The notes under the pieces: generated by a model
What the model saw: only the letters and a program-made list of their open reading frames with translations
Database searches by the model: none
What the model was told of the DNA's origin: nothing
Position numbers and translations under genes: made by a program
In this document: in pieces, positions 10,479 through 20,441 of the stretch
How positions within the stretch are numbered: the stretch's first letter is position 1
Layout of the letters: each line of letters opens with the position of its first letter
NCBI GenBank assembly: GCA_018398575.1
Contig: JAGTXZ010000009.1
Span: forward strand, 620,001 to 684,000
DNA length: 64,000 bases
Source: Ampelomyces quisqualis
Lineage: Eukaryota > Ascomycota > Dothideomycetes > Pleosporales > Phaeosphaeriaceae
Direction: 5' to 3'

Positions 10479-13400
10479 ATGGCACACACACAGCCTGCAG
10501 CAAAGCTTGAGCGCGAGAAAAAGCTGAATTCTGTTCTTAGTGTGTCACTCCGTGCCTTGCACATGTCATGACTCGATGCTCACGCCTTACAGCATTCGGT
10601 TCAAATCTCCACAGGCGCATCAATAATGAGCGCGACACATCGCTCGTCGAAGAGCTGAAAACCCAGATTCGTGGATTGCCGCTGATGCCATCCTCCACTC
10701 TCAATGCGAAGCAGCAGGAACTCGACGAGCTCGGCACAGAGCTCTGGAATATGTCTACACGCCTGCGACGAGACGAATCCACGGCCGATGGTAAGGAGAA
10801 AGATTTAACCCTGCATAAGATTTGTACGCTCTGCCTCCTGCGCGCTTTCGCATTCCTCGTACTCGATTCAGCGGCGGCGCAGGCAAAAGGTCGCACGCAG
10901 AAGAGTTGCACACGCCTCATGAAAGTTGCGCTCAAAGCAGCGCAAATATGCATCCATAACAAAGAGCTGAGCATCGCAATAAAAGTTCTTGAACGGGCTG
11001 CAGAATATCAGGATGTCTTGAGCACAGAGACTGATAGCGCAAACGGCGACGAGGCACAGGTTGCGCGTCGCTTGCGTCTGGAGTACTTCGCCATTCGCAT
11101 AATGCTAGTATGCCAATTCAACTCAAAAGTTTTCCCAGTTTCCGCTAGCCCATTGCTGATACCACTCCCAGGCATGGCGTCAAGAGCGCATGGACACAGC
11201 AGAACACATGTTTACCAAGTGCAAGCAGCTCACGGATGCTCTAACCCCTAGCACCGCCGAAACTCTAGCAGACCTCCTCTACGAAGTCGGCAAAGACCAC
11301 TTGACCAAGCGCAACTACGAAGTGGCTGTACGATGGTTAGAACGCGCGTATGAAGCACTTGGAGAACAAGACATGGAATTGCTCAGCTCTGCAGCTGGTG
11401 AGCTTAGGTTGATCACGATGCAACATACTGGTATGCGCTAGCTCTTGTGACTAGAGACGAACAAAACTGACAAGGTGTATAGTACAGGCCCATCTGAGAA
11501 TGGACACGGCCGAAGCGCGGGACAAGGCATGGCATATGGTAAAGCTCATGGAGACGGTGAGCTTCGGAGTTAAAGGTCTGCACATACCATCGCGCTCATG
11601 GAAGATAGGATTACGCCGACAAAATGGTGGTCTCGCTACTCAAAATTGAGCTGCTGTCAGCAGCGGACACATTCGACAGTAGCGAATTTTACCAAGGTGA
11701 GTCAAACTCATCAGCCTGTTCCGACTCAAGCATTGACCATACTAGTGCTTCTTCGCATGATACGGACGATTGTTCTCAATGACACAAACTTCAGGACTAT
11801 CATCCATCATGTCCACAGACTGAAAGAGCATAGGTAAGTGGTGAGAGAATGTTTACGCCAATCTTGTGCTCACCTATATAGCAATGTCAAGGCGGGCAAG
11901 ATCCTCGACAATTTGATAGACATCCGGCTGTTCCGTGAAGAGAACCAAGCTTGGGTGGAGAAGGCTGTGGTGACGCGGATTTGGGTCGCTACGACGAACG
12001 TGTCGGCTGATGACGTTGGGGAGCAATTACAGGAACTGCTCGACATCGTCTTACAAAACTCAAAGAGCCCTCTTTCGGCACCTGCGACGCATGCAGCACA
12101 AATTGTGAGTGACACGCGTGTGATGATTTGCAGGTATTTGCTAATACGGAACGCAGCTATTGTGGAAGCGAGTCGAATCAACTGCTCAACAAGACAAACT
12201 TGGAGACGCCGAAGCATGGTGTCGATTGTGTCTCCATCCCGTGTTCGATAAAGCTGGAGCTCAGAACAAAGCTAGAGTAGCAAGGTATGTTGCTGAATAG
12301 GGGTTTGAGGTACAGGAATTGACAAATGATAGGAAAATTATCCAGTGCGCTACGTCCAGACAAGACTATGCAGCTGCTCGAGAGGCGTACAGCAAAATGA
12401 CCGAGAGCGGCAGAGATGAGCCAGTAACGCGCTATTTGATGTACAAGGTTGCCCTCCAAAGTGCCGATATGGAGCTCGGTAAGACCGCTGCATGGCGTAG
12501 CTCTAGCGATATACTGACCAAGATAGCTGCAGAGTGCTTGGAGCATATATGCAAGAGCTCCGCCAACGACGCGACTATTCTATATGCTTCTGTGATGGAG
12601 GCCCAGAATATCGGAACCAAGGGTCAAGCCATCCATGCACTTGAACGTGTCCTAGATAGATACGATTACACTGCGCCTACAGGGATCCACCTCCCTGCAC
12701 TCTTGCGGTAGGTTGTTCAGTTTGGCTATGCACCAGCATCTGACGATAGCAGGGTTACTGCCCGACTCATACAGTCGGATCTCACCAAAGATGGTGTAAT
12801 ACAAGCCCACGTAATGGAGCAGCTGTGCAAGGTTTTCGAAGGAGGTAGGTTGTAAATCACAAGTCAGACGGGAGCCTTACTAACATTACAAAGCACTTGC
12901 GCAGGCTAAGTCATCGAAGAGGCGACCAAATGAAACGAAGCAGCAGTTGTTCACTTTGCAAGAGTTTGAGTGGTTTTCAAAGAACGCGTACAACCTCTCA
13001 CTTAAACACTGCGCAGAGATGCCGCCTGCCCTCCTCGTGAGGTTGCTAAATGCTTGCACAGGAGTATCCACTCCATATATGGGTCAAGACATCCAATGCG
13101 ACTAACGAGATTCTAGTTCATTCAGCTTCTCCGAGCACAGAGTCAGTCCAGTACCGAGGGCGATTTGTGCCTACGCTTGGTGTTTTGCGAATTCCTAGCC
13201 GCGTGCACATATACCACCTTAGCCCGAGCGGAGGATAACATCGAGAGCTGTGTGAGCGCGTTAAATATTTCTTACTTTGTCAATCTGACGTATAACAGCT
13301 GCAACACTATATAGAAGCTCGTAAACACAGCCAGGATTTTCGACGGGCCGCCGCGCAAGGCATTGAGAAGCTTGGCGGATCCGCACAGGCAGACATCATT

Positions 13401-14152
13401 TCAAAGCACTTCCAGATCGTCAAGCTCGAGCTAGAAGCAGTTCTGAAGCTCGAAAAGTGGGACGAGCTTGATGATCTCTTCGAACAATGCTGGAGATACA
13501 AAAGTCCGGATCGCTACGAGACGCTGGCTGACCTCGTTCTTGTCATTCATTCTTGCCTTGTAAAGGCGAGCGTGGATCAGAAGTACCAGAAAAGTATTTT
13601 GCGCCCTCAGCGTACGTCCAGAACAGACACTGACAGTTGGAAATAAGAGGTGCTTTCGGTCCTCGACAAAATCATCAAACTTAGCTCACGGCAATCTGGA
13701 ACAGACATTGTGAAGCTCTCGCGCTGGCTGCGCTGCCTCTTCAGTCTTGCCCTTACGTTCGATGAGAACACGAGCTACCGCTGCGCAGAAGAAGCTGCAG
13801 ATATCGCAGCGAAATACCATGGGGTAAGGTGCTTTGATCTCTGTTTCGTCGCGGGCCAGGGTCATTGTGAAGAAGACTCGGCCCACATGTTGAGACGCGC
13901 CCAGATTCAGTGGCGATGCCCATTTTGGCTGACGGTGATTTCCAGGAAACGGGTCGATATCCGCCTACTGAGCTCGAGTGGTTGGCCACGACGGCGTTCA
14001 ATCACGCTGTTGATTACTACTTACAAGACGACGACAGGTTGTGCAAGAAGTGGGCTGAGCAGGCGTTCATTCTGGCGCAGTGGCTCGAGGACCACGGGGC
14101 GTTGAGGGATTTGCTCATGGAGAAGTATGCTTCCTTGAAGCTACAGGGCTGA
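10479..14152 (+). CDS. Meiosis protein ZIP4/SPO22 homologue
   Basis: Predicted TPR-superhelical meiosis protein; in yeast Zip4/Spo22 works in synapsis initiation and crossover formation with the other ZMM proteins. I could join 15 exons in frame: 10479-10539, 10593-11107, 11172-11430, 11483-11556, 11609-11696, 11746-11833, 11882-12104, 12157-12284, 12333-12707, 12753-12844, 12894-13063, 13117-13251, 13299-13593, 13648-13823, 13946-14152. Diagnostic segments are LHKICTLCLLRAFAFLVLDS with KVALKAAQICIHNKELSIAI (the SPO22 domain, roughly residues 95-330), and helical TPR-like repeats to the end (QYYLEH-type pairs such as NYEVAVRWLERAYEALGEQD). The C-terminus ends in FILAQWLEDHGALRDLLMEK. It converges with LYS2, leaving about 115 bp between the stops. 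The high intron density contrasts with intron-less LYS2 next door. The dense splicing would allow meiosis-regulated splicing, but nothing in the sequence proves that. Confidence 0.85.
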
Positions 14153-14267
14153 AACGTGCCATGGGGGGGAAAGTGCCAAGGAGCAACGTTGCACATGATA
14201 ATGCAATATTGAACCAGAATCTACAAGTTCCACCATCACGTCTGCGGCCTGCCTTGATCGTATCGGC

Positions 14268-17200
14268 TCATACGCCCCTCCTCCCACCGACCAATCTCAT
14301 CCCCTCCCTCATCGCCTCGGTCAACCGACTCATGACCAAATCCTTGACCCCCTTCGCCTCAGGCTTCGGCATGAAGCCAAGCTCAATCAAATAGCTAATA
14401 TACACGCCCACCGTATCCTCCGTCACCGCCGCTCCCTTACTCCAGTCCTGCCCCGTCCACGCTCCATCCCGCCTCAGCGCCTCGGCGGCATTTACATCAT
14501 CTAGCTCGGGAGCTTTCGTGTCGGCAGGTAAATCCCCCGTGACGAAGTGATATAGTGGCAACAGCGCGTTTTCTTCCTTTGTCCCCGAGCGGTCAGACAC
14601 GTACGTTTCCATGTCTGCTTTCCACTGCGCGTACGGTACAAGAGGCGCCGTGTATCCAAAATTCTCCAAGCTGCCCAGGAACTCGTTGAAAGTGATGCGG
14701 GGATGGGATGTGATTTGCGCGACGCCGAGAGGTGATATAGGTGGGTTGAACGAGGATGCAACGACGACGCGGGCGACGTGTGTTACGGGGACCATGTTGA
14801 TTGTATTGCTGATGTTTGGGCGAGATTTGAGTTGAATGCAGCCCTTGAGGATGCGCACGAGGAAGTCGTCTGTGTTGGTTGTGCCAGTCTCTGGGTCGCC
14901 GAGGACGTATCCCGGGCGGATAACGCAGCCCGCCAGACCTTTCTTACCTGCTTGACGCGTGAGGTATTCGGCTGTCCACTTGGATTGGCCGTAACCTGTT
15001 CCTAGGCCTTTGCGCGCGCCCTCGAGATCGTCGGCTTCGGGGACGCCATGGCCGCCGGAAGCAAGGGAAGAGTCGGACAGCTTGACGAAGTAGTCTGTGT
15101 CGAGGACGGAGGTGGAACTCACGAGGCCAAAGTATTTGGGTTTGCCGACGGCGCAGAGGGCGAGGGCGGTCATGGTGGATGAGACGTTGGGGCCGCGGAG
15201 GCGAGAGTAAGGGAGCACCCAATGGACGAGGGCGCCATTGTGGATGACGACGTCGACGGAGTCTGCGAGTTTGTTCCATGTATCTGGCGAGAGACCAAAA
15301 TCAGGCTTCTCGAGATCACCAGTTAGCGTCTCGAGGCGATTGTCCCAGCTGTCGTCCCAAATGCCGTAAGCTTGACATGTTTGTCGTACGCGACCTAGAG
15401 CGGAGTCGATGTCTTTGGCTCGGACTAGGGCGGTGACTTTGCCGGGTCGCGACAAAAGGTCGCGAAGGATGTAGGCTCCAAGGAAACCTGTAGCACCGGT
15501 AAGGAAGGTATGTACCTCCTCACCGGGCTTCAATGCCTCTCGAGTCTTGAACTCCTTGAGGTGCGTAGCCAGATCTCGTGCGTCGGCAGAGTAGGCCTCA
15601 TCTTCTGGGTCATCCTCAATGGCTTCAGCTGTGTCGAGACGCAGGCCGATCGGGTCCATTGCTTGGTCAATGTTTGCTGAGAAGCCGCGCAATGTAGGGT
15701 ACTGGAAGATGGTGGTCATTGGCACATCGATGTCTTTCCACTCCTGGCGGATTTTGAAAAACAGCTGTTGGGCGATGATACTGTGTCCTCCAAGGTCGAA
15801 GAAAGAGTCGCTACCACTGATGCTATCGACTGTCACGCCGCGATCACCAAGAAGGTCGGCCCAGATGCCAGCCATTGCTTTCTCAGTGTCAGTGAGGGCT
15901 TTTCCAAGCTGAGATGGTCGACGAGCCCCTGCTGCTGCAAGTTGTGCAGGCTCTGGGTATGGCAGCGCTGGCCGATCGATTTTGCCGTTGGGGTTCAATG
16001 GGAATCGGATGAGCGGAACAACAACGGACGGGACTGCATACGCCGGTAGTTTCTTCTTTAGATGCTCGCGTACGTCGTCTCGGAGGTACTTGAACCGCTT
16101 GAGCAGAGTCACCATGCTGGTGTCCTCGACGGATGCAGCATCTTCGACACCCCGATCCTTCAGCCAGTCATACCATCGCTTCATTTCAGGCACGATGTAG
16201 CTGACGAGCGTGGGCTCTTCATAGGCGTCGCGTTTGAGCAGCGTGACATTTTCTCGCACCAAAGGATGGGCAGAAAGATGCGAATCAATTTCACCAAGCT
16301 CGATGCGGAAGCCGCGGATCTTGACTTGAGAGTCGACTCGTCCTGTGCAGTGGACGTTGCCGTCCGGACCATAATGACCCAAGTCACCCGAGCGGTATAG
16401 CCTGTCTCGGGGACCTTTGTAAAAGTGCCGCCATGATTCGGCTGCGCCCTGTGCTTGTACCATTTTTTTGTCTTGCTCAATCCACTTGTTGTTGTCGACA
16501 AACCAGTTCTCGACGAACTTGGTCGCGGTCAGATCGGGCAGACCAAGATACTCCTCGGCCAGGCCGCCAGCTCGGACGTAAATTTCGCCGCTCTGGCCAG
16601 GCTCACAGATTTTGTTCCTGTCTTGGCGGTCCACGACCAGAAGCTGGACATTGTTCATGCCCCGACCAGCAGGAATGACTTCGCCCATGTTGTCGAGGAA
16701 TTCGGGTGCCTCACTGCAACTTGGCAGCTCGTAGTAGCTGACAGCGCGCTGTGTTTCGGTTGTGCCGTACATGTTTACGATGCGGACATTGGGCGCGAGG
16801 TTTTGCAGTCTCCTGCAGTCGCGCTTGATCAATAGATCGCCAACGAAGAACGAATGGTGCAGGCTTGGGAAGACGGCAGACGCACCGCCGACCAGGATCT
16901 GGCCCATGGCGGGGGTGAGGTGGGTGACGGTGGCGCGGTACTTGCGCATCCACTCGGCCAGCTTCTCGTGCTGAATGTCCTCCTTGCTCGGCACCAGCAG
17001 CTGTGCGCCGAGGAAGAGAGGAGTGAAGATGTCTCGCTGGATGGGGTCGTGCGCAATGCCGGAGAGCATGGTGAACTTGTCGTTTTCCGACAGTCCAAAC
17101 GTCTCGGCCATCCACGGGAAGTAGTGCGTCAGGGAGAAGTGGCGACCCTTGACTCCCTTGGGCGTTCCCTCTGAGCCAGATGTGAAGGACAGCGTGGGCG

Positions 17201-17795
17201 TCGAGTCGGGGCCGACCAGGACGGCTGGCAGCTCTGCCTTGAGCGGCTGCTGTGCATCGAGCACGTCGTTGCCGTCCAGGGCGCCGCCGACTAGCGTGCC
17301 GTCGCTCTGGAGCTCGAGGGCGGGCACTTGGGTGCGGAGCTGCAGGTTCTGCTGGACGTAGCTGCGCACCTGGTCGGAGAGGGGGCCGGCTTCTCGGATG
17401 GCCTTGGCGATGACGACGAGGGCGCGGGGCTGCGAGACTTGCAGGTAGATGCACTGGCGGTCGGGGGGGTACAGCGGGTCGAGCACCGAGAAGGTGGCGC
17501 CTGCCGCGAGGACGGCCATGATGGCGACGACCAGGTCGACGCCGCGGTGGGCGAAGATGACGACGACATCCCCGGGCTGCAGGCCACTCTGCACAAAGTG
17601 GTGTGCCAGCACGGCTGTGGCCTCAAGGATGTGCCTGTATGTGAAGCTGCGCTCGGGGGTGCTGCTCGTGGCGGTTTCGACGACGCATGGGCGGTCGGGG
17701 TGCCTGCGCGCATTGGCGGCGAAGATGTGGTGGATGGGGCCCTGGAAGTCCGACCAGTGAAGGTCTGCCGTGGGGTCGGGCAAGTCTATGCCCAT
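14268..17795 (-). CDS. lys2: L-2-aminoadipate reductase, large subunit
   Basis: Lysine biosynthesis (fungal alpha-aminoadipate pathway): ATP-dependent activation of alpha-aminoadipate, thioester loading on a carrier domain and NADPH-dependent reductive release as the semialdehyde. A single uninterrupted 1175-codon frame. Adenylation domain at about residues 20-620: TLSFTSGSEGTPKGV near 201 (P-loop-like A3), NMYGTTETQ (A5), YRSGDLGHYGPDGNV (A7), QVKIRGFRIELGEID (A8), NPNGKIDRP (A10 Lys). Carrier domain with FFDLGGHSI, whose Ser takes phosphopantetheine. Reductase domain with TFLTGATGFLGAYIL (Rossmann Gly motif) and YGQSKW (catalytic Tyr/Lys). The carrier needs a separate phosphopantetheinyl transferase (Lys5 type), not seen here. 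The start LPDPTADLHW matches the family N-terminus. The upstream region carries a Gcn4/CpcA-type site. Normal length, no defects. Confidence 0.97.
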   Translation of the reverse strand: MGIDLPDPTADLHWSDFQGPIHHIFAANARRHPDRPCVVETATSSTPERSFTYRHILEATAVLAHHFVQSGLQPGDVVVIFAHRGVDLVVAIMAVLAAGATFSVLDPLYPPDRQCIYLQVSQPRALVVIAKAIREAGPLSDQVRSYVQQNLQLRTQVPALELQSDGTLVGGALDGNDVLDAQQPLKAELPAVLVGPDSTPTLSFTSGSEGTPKGVKGRHFSLTHYFPWMAETFGLSENDKFTMLSGIAHDPIQRDIFTPLFLGAQLLVPSKEDIQHEKLAEWMRKYRATVTHLTPAMGQILVGGASAVFPSLHHSFFVGDLLIKRDCRRLQNLAPNVRIVNMYGTTETQRAVSYYELPSCSEAPEFLDNMGEVIPAGRGMNNVQLLVVDRQDRNKICEPGQSGEIYVRAGGLAEEYLGLPDLTATKFVENWFVDNNKWIEQDKKMVQAQGAAESWRHFYKGPRDRLYRSGDLGHYGPDGNVHCTGRVDSQVKIRGFRIELGEIDSHLSAHPLVRENVTLLKRDAYEEPTLVSYIVPEMKRWYDWLKDRGVEDAASVEDTSMVTLLKRFKYLRDDVREHLKKKLPAYAVPSVVVPLIRFPLNPNGKIDRPALPYPEPAQLAAAGARRPSQLGKALTDTEKAMAGIWADLLGDRGVTVDSISGSDSFFDLGGHSIIAQQLFFKIRQEWKDIDVPMTTIFQYPTLRGFSANIDQAMDPIGLRLDTAEAIEDDPEDEAYSADARDLATHLKEFKTREALKPGEEVHTFLTGATGFLGAYILRDLLSRPGKVTALVRAKDIDSALGRVRQTCQAYGIWDDSWDNRLETLTGDLEKPDFGLSPDTWNKLADSVDVVIHNGALVHWVLPYSRLRGPNVSSTMTALALCAVGKPKYFGLVSSTSVLDTDYFVKLSDSSLASGGHGVPEADDLEGARKGLGTGYGQSKWTAEYLTRQAGKKGLAGCVIRPGYVLGDPETGTTNTDDFLVRILKGCIQLKSRPNISNTINMVPVTHVARVVVASSFNPPISPLGVAQITSHPRITFNEFLGSLENFGYTAPLVPYAQWKADMETYVSDRSGTKEENALLPLYHFVTGDLPADTKAPELDDVNAAEALRRDGAWTGQDWSKGAAVTEDTVGVYISYLIELGFMPKPEAKGVKDLVMSRLTEAMREGMRLVGGRRGV

Positions 17796-17843
17796 GGTCG
17801 TATGGTGGGGGAGGGGTCGGGTGCGGCGCGGAAAATGTGCCCT

Positions 17844-17850
17844 TGACTCA
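17844..17850. promoter_or_regulatory. TGACTCA, Gcn4/CpcA-type general amino-acid control site
   Basis: A perfect palindromic TGACTCA lies 49 bp upstream of the LYS2 ATG and about 110 bp from the divergent gene's ATG. Gcn4 in yeast and CpcA/CPC1 in filamentous fungi bind this heptamer at amino-acid biosynthesis genes under starvation. Its position beside LYS2 makes a functional role plausible. A single heptamer occurs by chance about once per 8 kb on one strand, since it is its own near-palindrome. Confidence 0.6.
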
Positions 17851-17856
17851 GCCAGT

Positions 17857-17880
17857 CACGTGCCTCACGTGCCTCACGTG
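17857..17880. promoter_or_regulatory. Three CACGTG E-boxes at 9-bp spacing
   Basis: CACGTG occurs at 17857-17862, 17866-17871 and 17875-17880, within a CACGTGCCT 9-bp unit repeated three times. CACGTG is the core site of Cbf1/CpfA-type bHLH proteins. It lies between the divergent LYS2 and membrane-protein genes, 7 bp from the TGACTCA. It could equally be a small tandem duplication. Confidence 0.55.
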
Positions 17881-17958
17881 CCTCTCCCACCATCTCTTGC
17901 TGCCTGTCTGCCGCGCCGTCACCCTCCACCGCCGCGCCGCCGCGCCGCCACCCTCCAC

Positions 17959-19863
17959 ATGCCGCCGCCGCCGCGCTTCCTGGCCCTCGTCGTCCTGCTG
18001 CTCTTCGTCGCGGCCCATCTGAGCTTCTACGGCCCGCCCCAGAGCGCCAGCCTGCCCGCCTACGACCAGGTCCCCGACGCCCTCAGGCACCCCGCCGCCC
18101 ATGTCCCCGACGCCCTCAAGCACCCCGCCGCCCATGTCCCCGACGCCCTCAAGCACCTCGACGCGCTACCCGGCATCCCCCGCCCCTTTGGCCCCGCCGT
18201 GCACCAGCCGCCCGTCCAGCCCAACAGCAGCACCGCCACCACGAGCTCCTACCGCGCCATCGAGTGGCTGGCCGACTTCAAGTGGCGCCACCCCTTTTCC
18301 AGCACCGTCGCCGTCGACGAGAACCGCGCCGTGCTCCCGCCGCTGCGCGAACGCCCGCCCGTCTACACGTACTACGATGCGCCCGGCAAGCAGCCCAGCG
18401 CCGTAGCCGAGGCCGAACAGAGGCTGTTGCTGGCATGGCGACGCGCTTGGTGGGCGCAGGGCTTCAAGCCGCAGGTTCTCAACCGCCGCGAGGCCCAGAA
18501 ACACGCCCTGTACATGCTGGTCCAGCGCATGAAGCTGGAACCCAGGACGGAGACGGACATGATGCGATGGCTGGCATGGGCGCACATGGGCGGTGGAGTC
18601 CTCGTGAACTGGCTGGCTTTGCCCATGGCTGAGTACGACAACCCCATGTTGGCCTTCTTGCGACGAGCCGAGTACCCCAAGCTGTCTCGGGTACACACCC
18701 TGAACAACGGCGTCTTCTTCGGCGAGGCGGCCGCCATCCATGGCGCCCTCACCAAGCTCGTCAACCACGAGCTGCTGAAGAACGTAACGGCCAATGTCGA
18801 CAAGATCGCCCAGTTGTCAAGCAAGGAGGGCGGGGCGGTCGTCAACCTCCTGCCGGCAGCGGATATCGCAGTAGACAAGAAAGCGGATGGCATTGCTTAC
18901 TACACGGCCGAGACAATCTCCACCAAGTACAGCACCGTCAACGACAAGCTCACCAACACCACGCAAGCCGAGGGTCTGCAGCTGCTGGCCAGCCTGATCA
19001 ACTCGCACCTCCACCTCACCTTCCAAGAACGCCACCCAGAGGGCGTTGCCATTGTCAAGCCTCTGCCGGACCACACGAATGCGCTAATGTTCGAAGCAAC
19101 CCAGATTGCCCGCAATCTTACCCAATGCCCCATGTCTCCTATGCCCAAGTCATGTCCGCCAAACCGACCAAAGTGCGCACCATGCGACGCCAACGAGTCA
19201 ATGAAGCTGCACGAATTCCCAGAGTTTGTCAACACGACAAAGTTCTTCACCATTGGCACGGTCCCACACCCTTATACCATGACCTCGCTGCACTATACTC
19301 GCGACACCTTGGATGCTGGCTTTCTCCGCACCATGGCAGCGCGCAACCAATGGATCCAGGAGCTGACCAAGAAGTCTGTTGCCAAGGACAAGACCGAGTC
19401 GTATCGACTTGTGCAGTTCAAGGAACTTGTAGCTGCGGCCCCACCGCATACACTCTGGCTGACGGCGGAGCGGGTGACACAACATGACCTGGACTGGATC
19501 TTCGGCTTCGATCTACCGCAAATCGCATCTGCAACCAAAGAACCTAGCTCGCCAAGTGACGACTCGCAGCTCATCATCTTTCCTCGCCCCGACCCGCCGA
19601 AACCTATCCAAGGCAAAGAAGCTCCCGACGAGATTTGGATCAAGAAGGAAGAGATCCGATTGGGCAAAGCAAGAGACGTGCTAAAGAGCAAAGACAAACG
19701 CGTCACGAAGATTGTAGATGAAGTGGAGCAGTGGAATCTTGCCGACACAGAAGCGTGGAAATTTGCAAGAGCATACTCGGCGAGGCGGAGAATGGAGAGG
19801 AAGAAGTGGGAGCAGGACGAGCAGAGCTTTGCCGGCAGCGAGAAAAAGGCCGGCGTGCGGTAG
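17959..19863 (+). CDS. Conserved fungal type II membrane protein, function unknown
   Basis: A 634-residue protein from the ATG at 17959. The frame also reads upstream from 17770, but that would overlap the LYS2 start and loses the sensible N-terminus. Residues 1-25 form a short cytoplasmic PPPPR segment followed by one membrane anchor (FLALVVLLLFVAAHLSFYG), giving a type II, Golgi-like topology. A Pro/Ala-rich stalk holds three 11-residue repeats. The body contains ERPPVYTYYDAPGK, DMMRWLAWAHMGGGVLVNW and VHTLNNGVFFGEAAAIHGAL, a layout that recalls membrane-anchored glycosyltransferases of the capsule/mannosyl-transfer type (the MGGGVLVNW stretch resembles the acceptor-strand region), but I see no clear DxD motif, so this is only a hint. 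A CPMSPMPKSCPPNRPKCAPC segment could form disulfides. The C-terminus is highly charged. Transcribed divergently from LYS2. Confidence 0.75.
   Translation: MPPPPRFLALVVLLLFVAAHLSFYGPPQSASLPAYDQVPDALRHPAAHVPDALKHPAAHVPDALKHLDALPGIPRPFGPAVHQPPVQPNSSTATTSSYRAIEWLADFKWRHPFSSTVAVDENRAVLPPLRERPPVYTYYDAPGKQPSAVAEAEQRLLLAWRRAWWAQGFKPQVLNRREAQKHALYMLVQRMKLEPRTETDMMRWLAWAHMGGGVLVNWLALPMAEYDNPMLAFLRRAEYPKLSRVHTLNNGVFFGEAAAIHGALTKLVNHELLKNVTANVDKIAQLSSKEGGAVVNLLPAADIAVDKKADGIAYYTAETISTKYSTVNDKLTNTTQAEGLQLLASLINSHLHLTFQERHPEGVAIVKPLPDHTNALMFEATQIARNLTQCPMSPMPKSCPPNRPKCAPCDANESMKLHEFPEFVNTTKFFTIGTVPHPYTMTSLHYTRDTLDAGFLRTMAARNQWIQELTKKSVAKDKTESYRLVQFKELVAAAPPHTLWLTAERVTQHDLDWIFGFDLPQIASATKEPSSPSDDSQLIIFPRPDPPKPIQGKEAPDEIWIKKEEIRLGKARDVLKSKDKRVTKIVDEVEQWNLADTEAWKFARAYSARRRMERKKWEQDEQSFAGSEKKAGVR
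18070..18168 (+). repeat. 33-bp tandem repeat in the stalk of the membrane protein
   Basis: Three head-to-tail 33-bp units start at 18070, 18103 and 18136 and encode VPDALRHPAAH, VPDALKHPAAH and VPDALKHLDAL. The first two differ by one base and the third diverges at its end. The period keeps the reading frame, so copy number can change without breaking the protein. Confidence 0.9.
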
Positions 19864-20441
19864 GGCAATCCTACTTCTTGAGAGAAATGTAGATACAAGC
19901 AGCATTGTTTGGGGTTTTCGGCGTTTGGATCGTTGAACCAGGTGTGTACCATGGTTCCGAATTATGAATAGCTAATGCGTATATACCCTTGATCATTGCC
20001 ACGAACATGCTCCGTAAAGCTGATCCCATGAGGTAAACACGTCTTGCGAAGATGGGGGCGTGCTTTCGTGGTCGCAGTTGCCTACCAAGGCAATCAGCGC
20101 TACCGCGCCAAGCGATTATTTATATCCTCATCTTCACTCAAGCTTCACTTCCTCGGTGCTTGCGAGGGTTGTCCGCTGTACGTCCCCAAAGACTACTTGT
20201 GCATCGCAGAGATTTGATTGGATGTGAAAGATTACGTACGTACCAGGTGTCTAGGACGCGCGCCGCCAGTTGAAGTACCACGGCCCAGCAGTATTATATC
20301 AGAAAATACTCGTTAGTCGCCCAAAGTGAATGCTAGCCGTTGCCCTTATTTATCTGCGCTGCGTCAACACAATCACTCCCAACACCGATTCTCCTCCACC
20401 CACCGGCCCGACTACCATCTTCATATTACAGTAACCTCAAC
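19864..20441. other. Intergenic between the membrane-protein and RBR ligase genes
   Basis: About 580 bp between two plus-strand genes. It includes the 3' end of the first gene and the promoter and leader of the ligase gene, with a pyrimidine-rich stretch at 20370-20430. No gene or repeat is seen. Confidence 0.55.

Noticed and set aside
17770..17958. Upstream extension of the divergent membrane-protein frame
   Set aside because: It overlaps the LYS2 start and would place non-conserved residues before a good N-terminal anchor at 17959.
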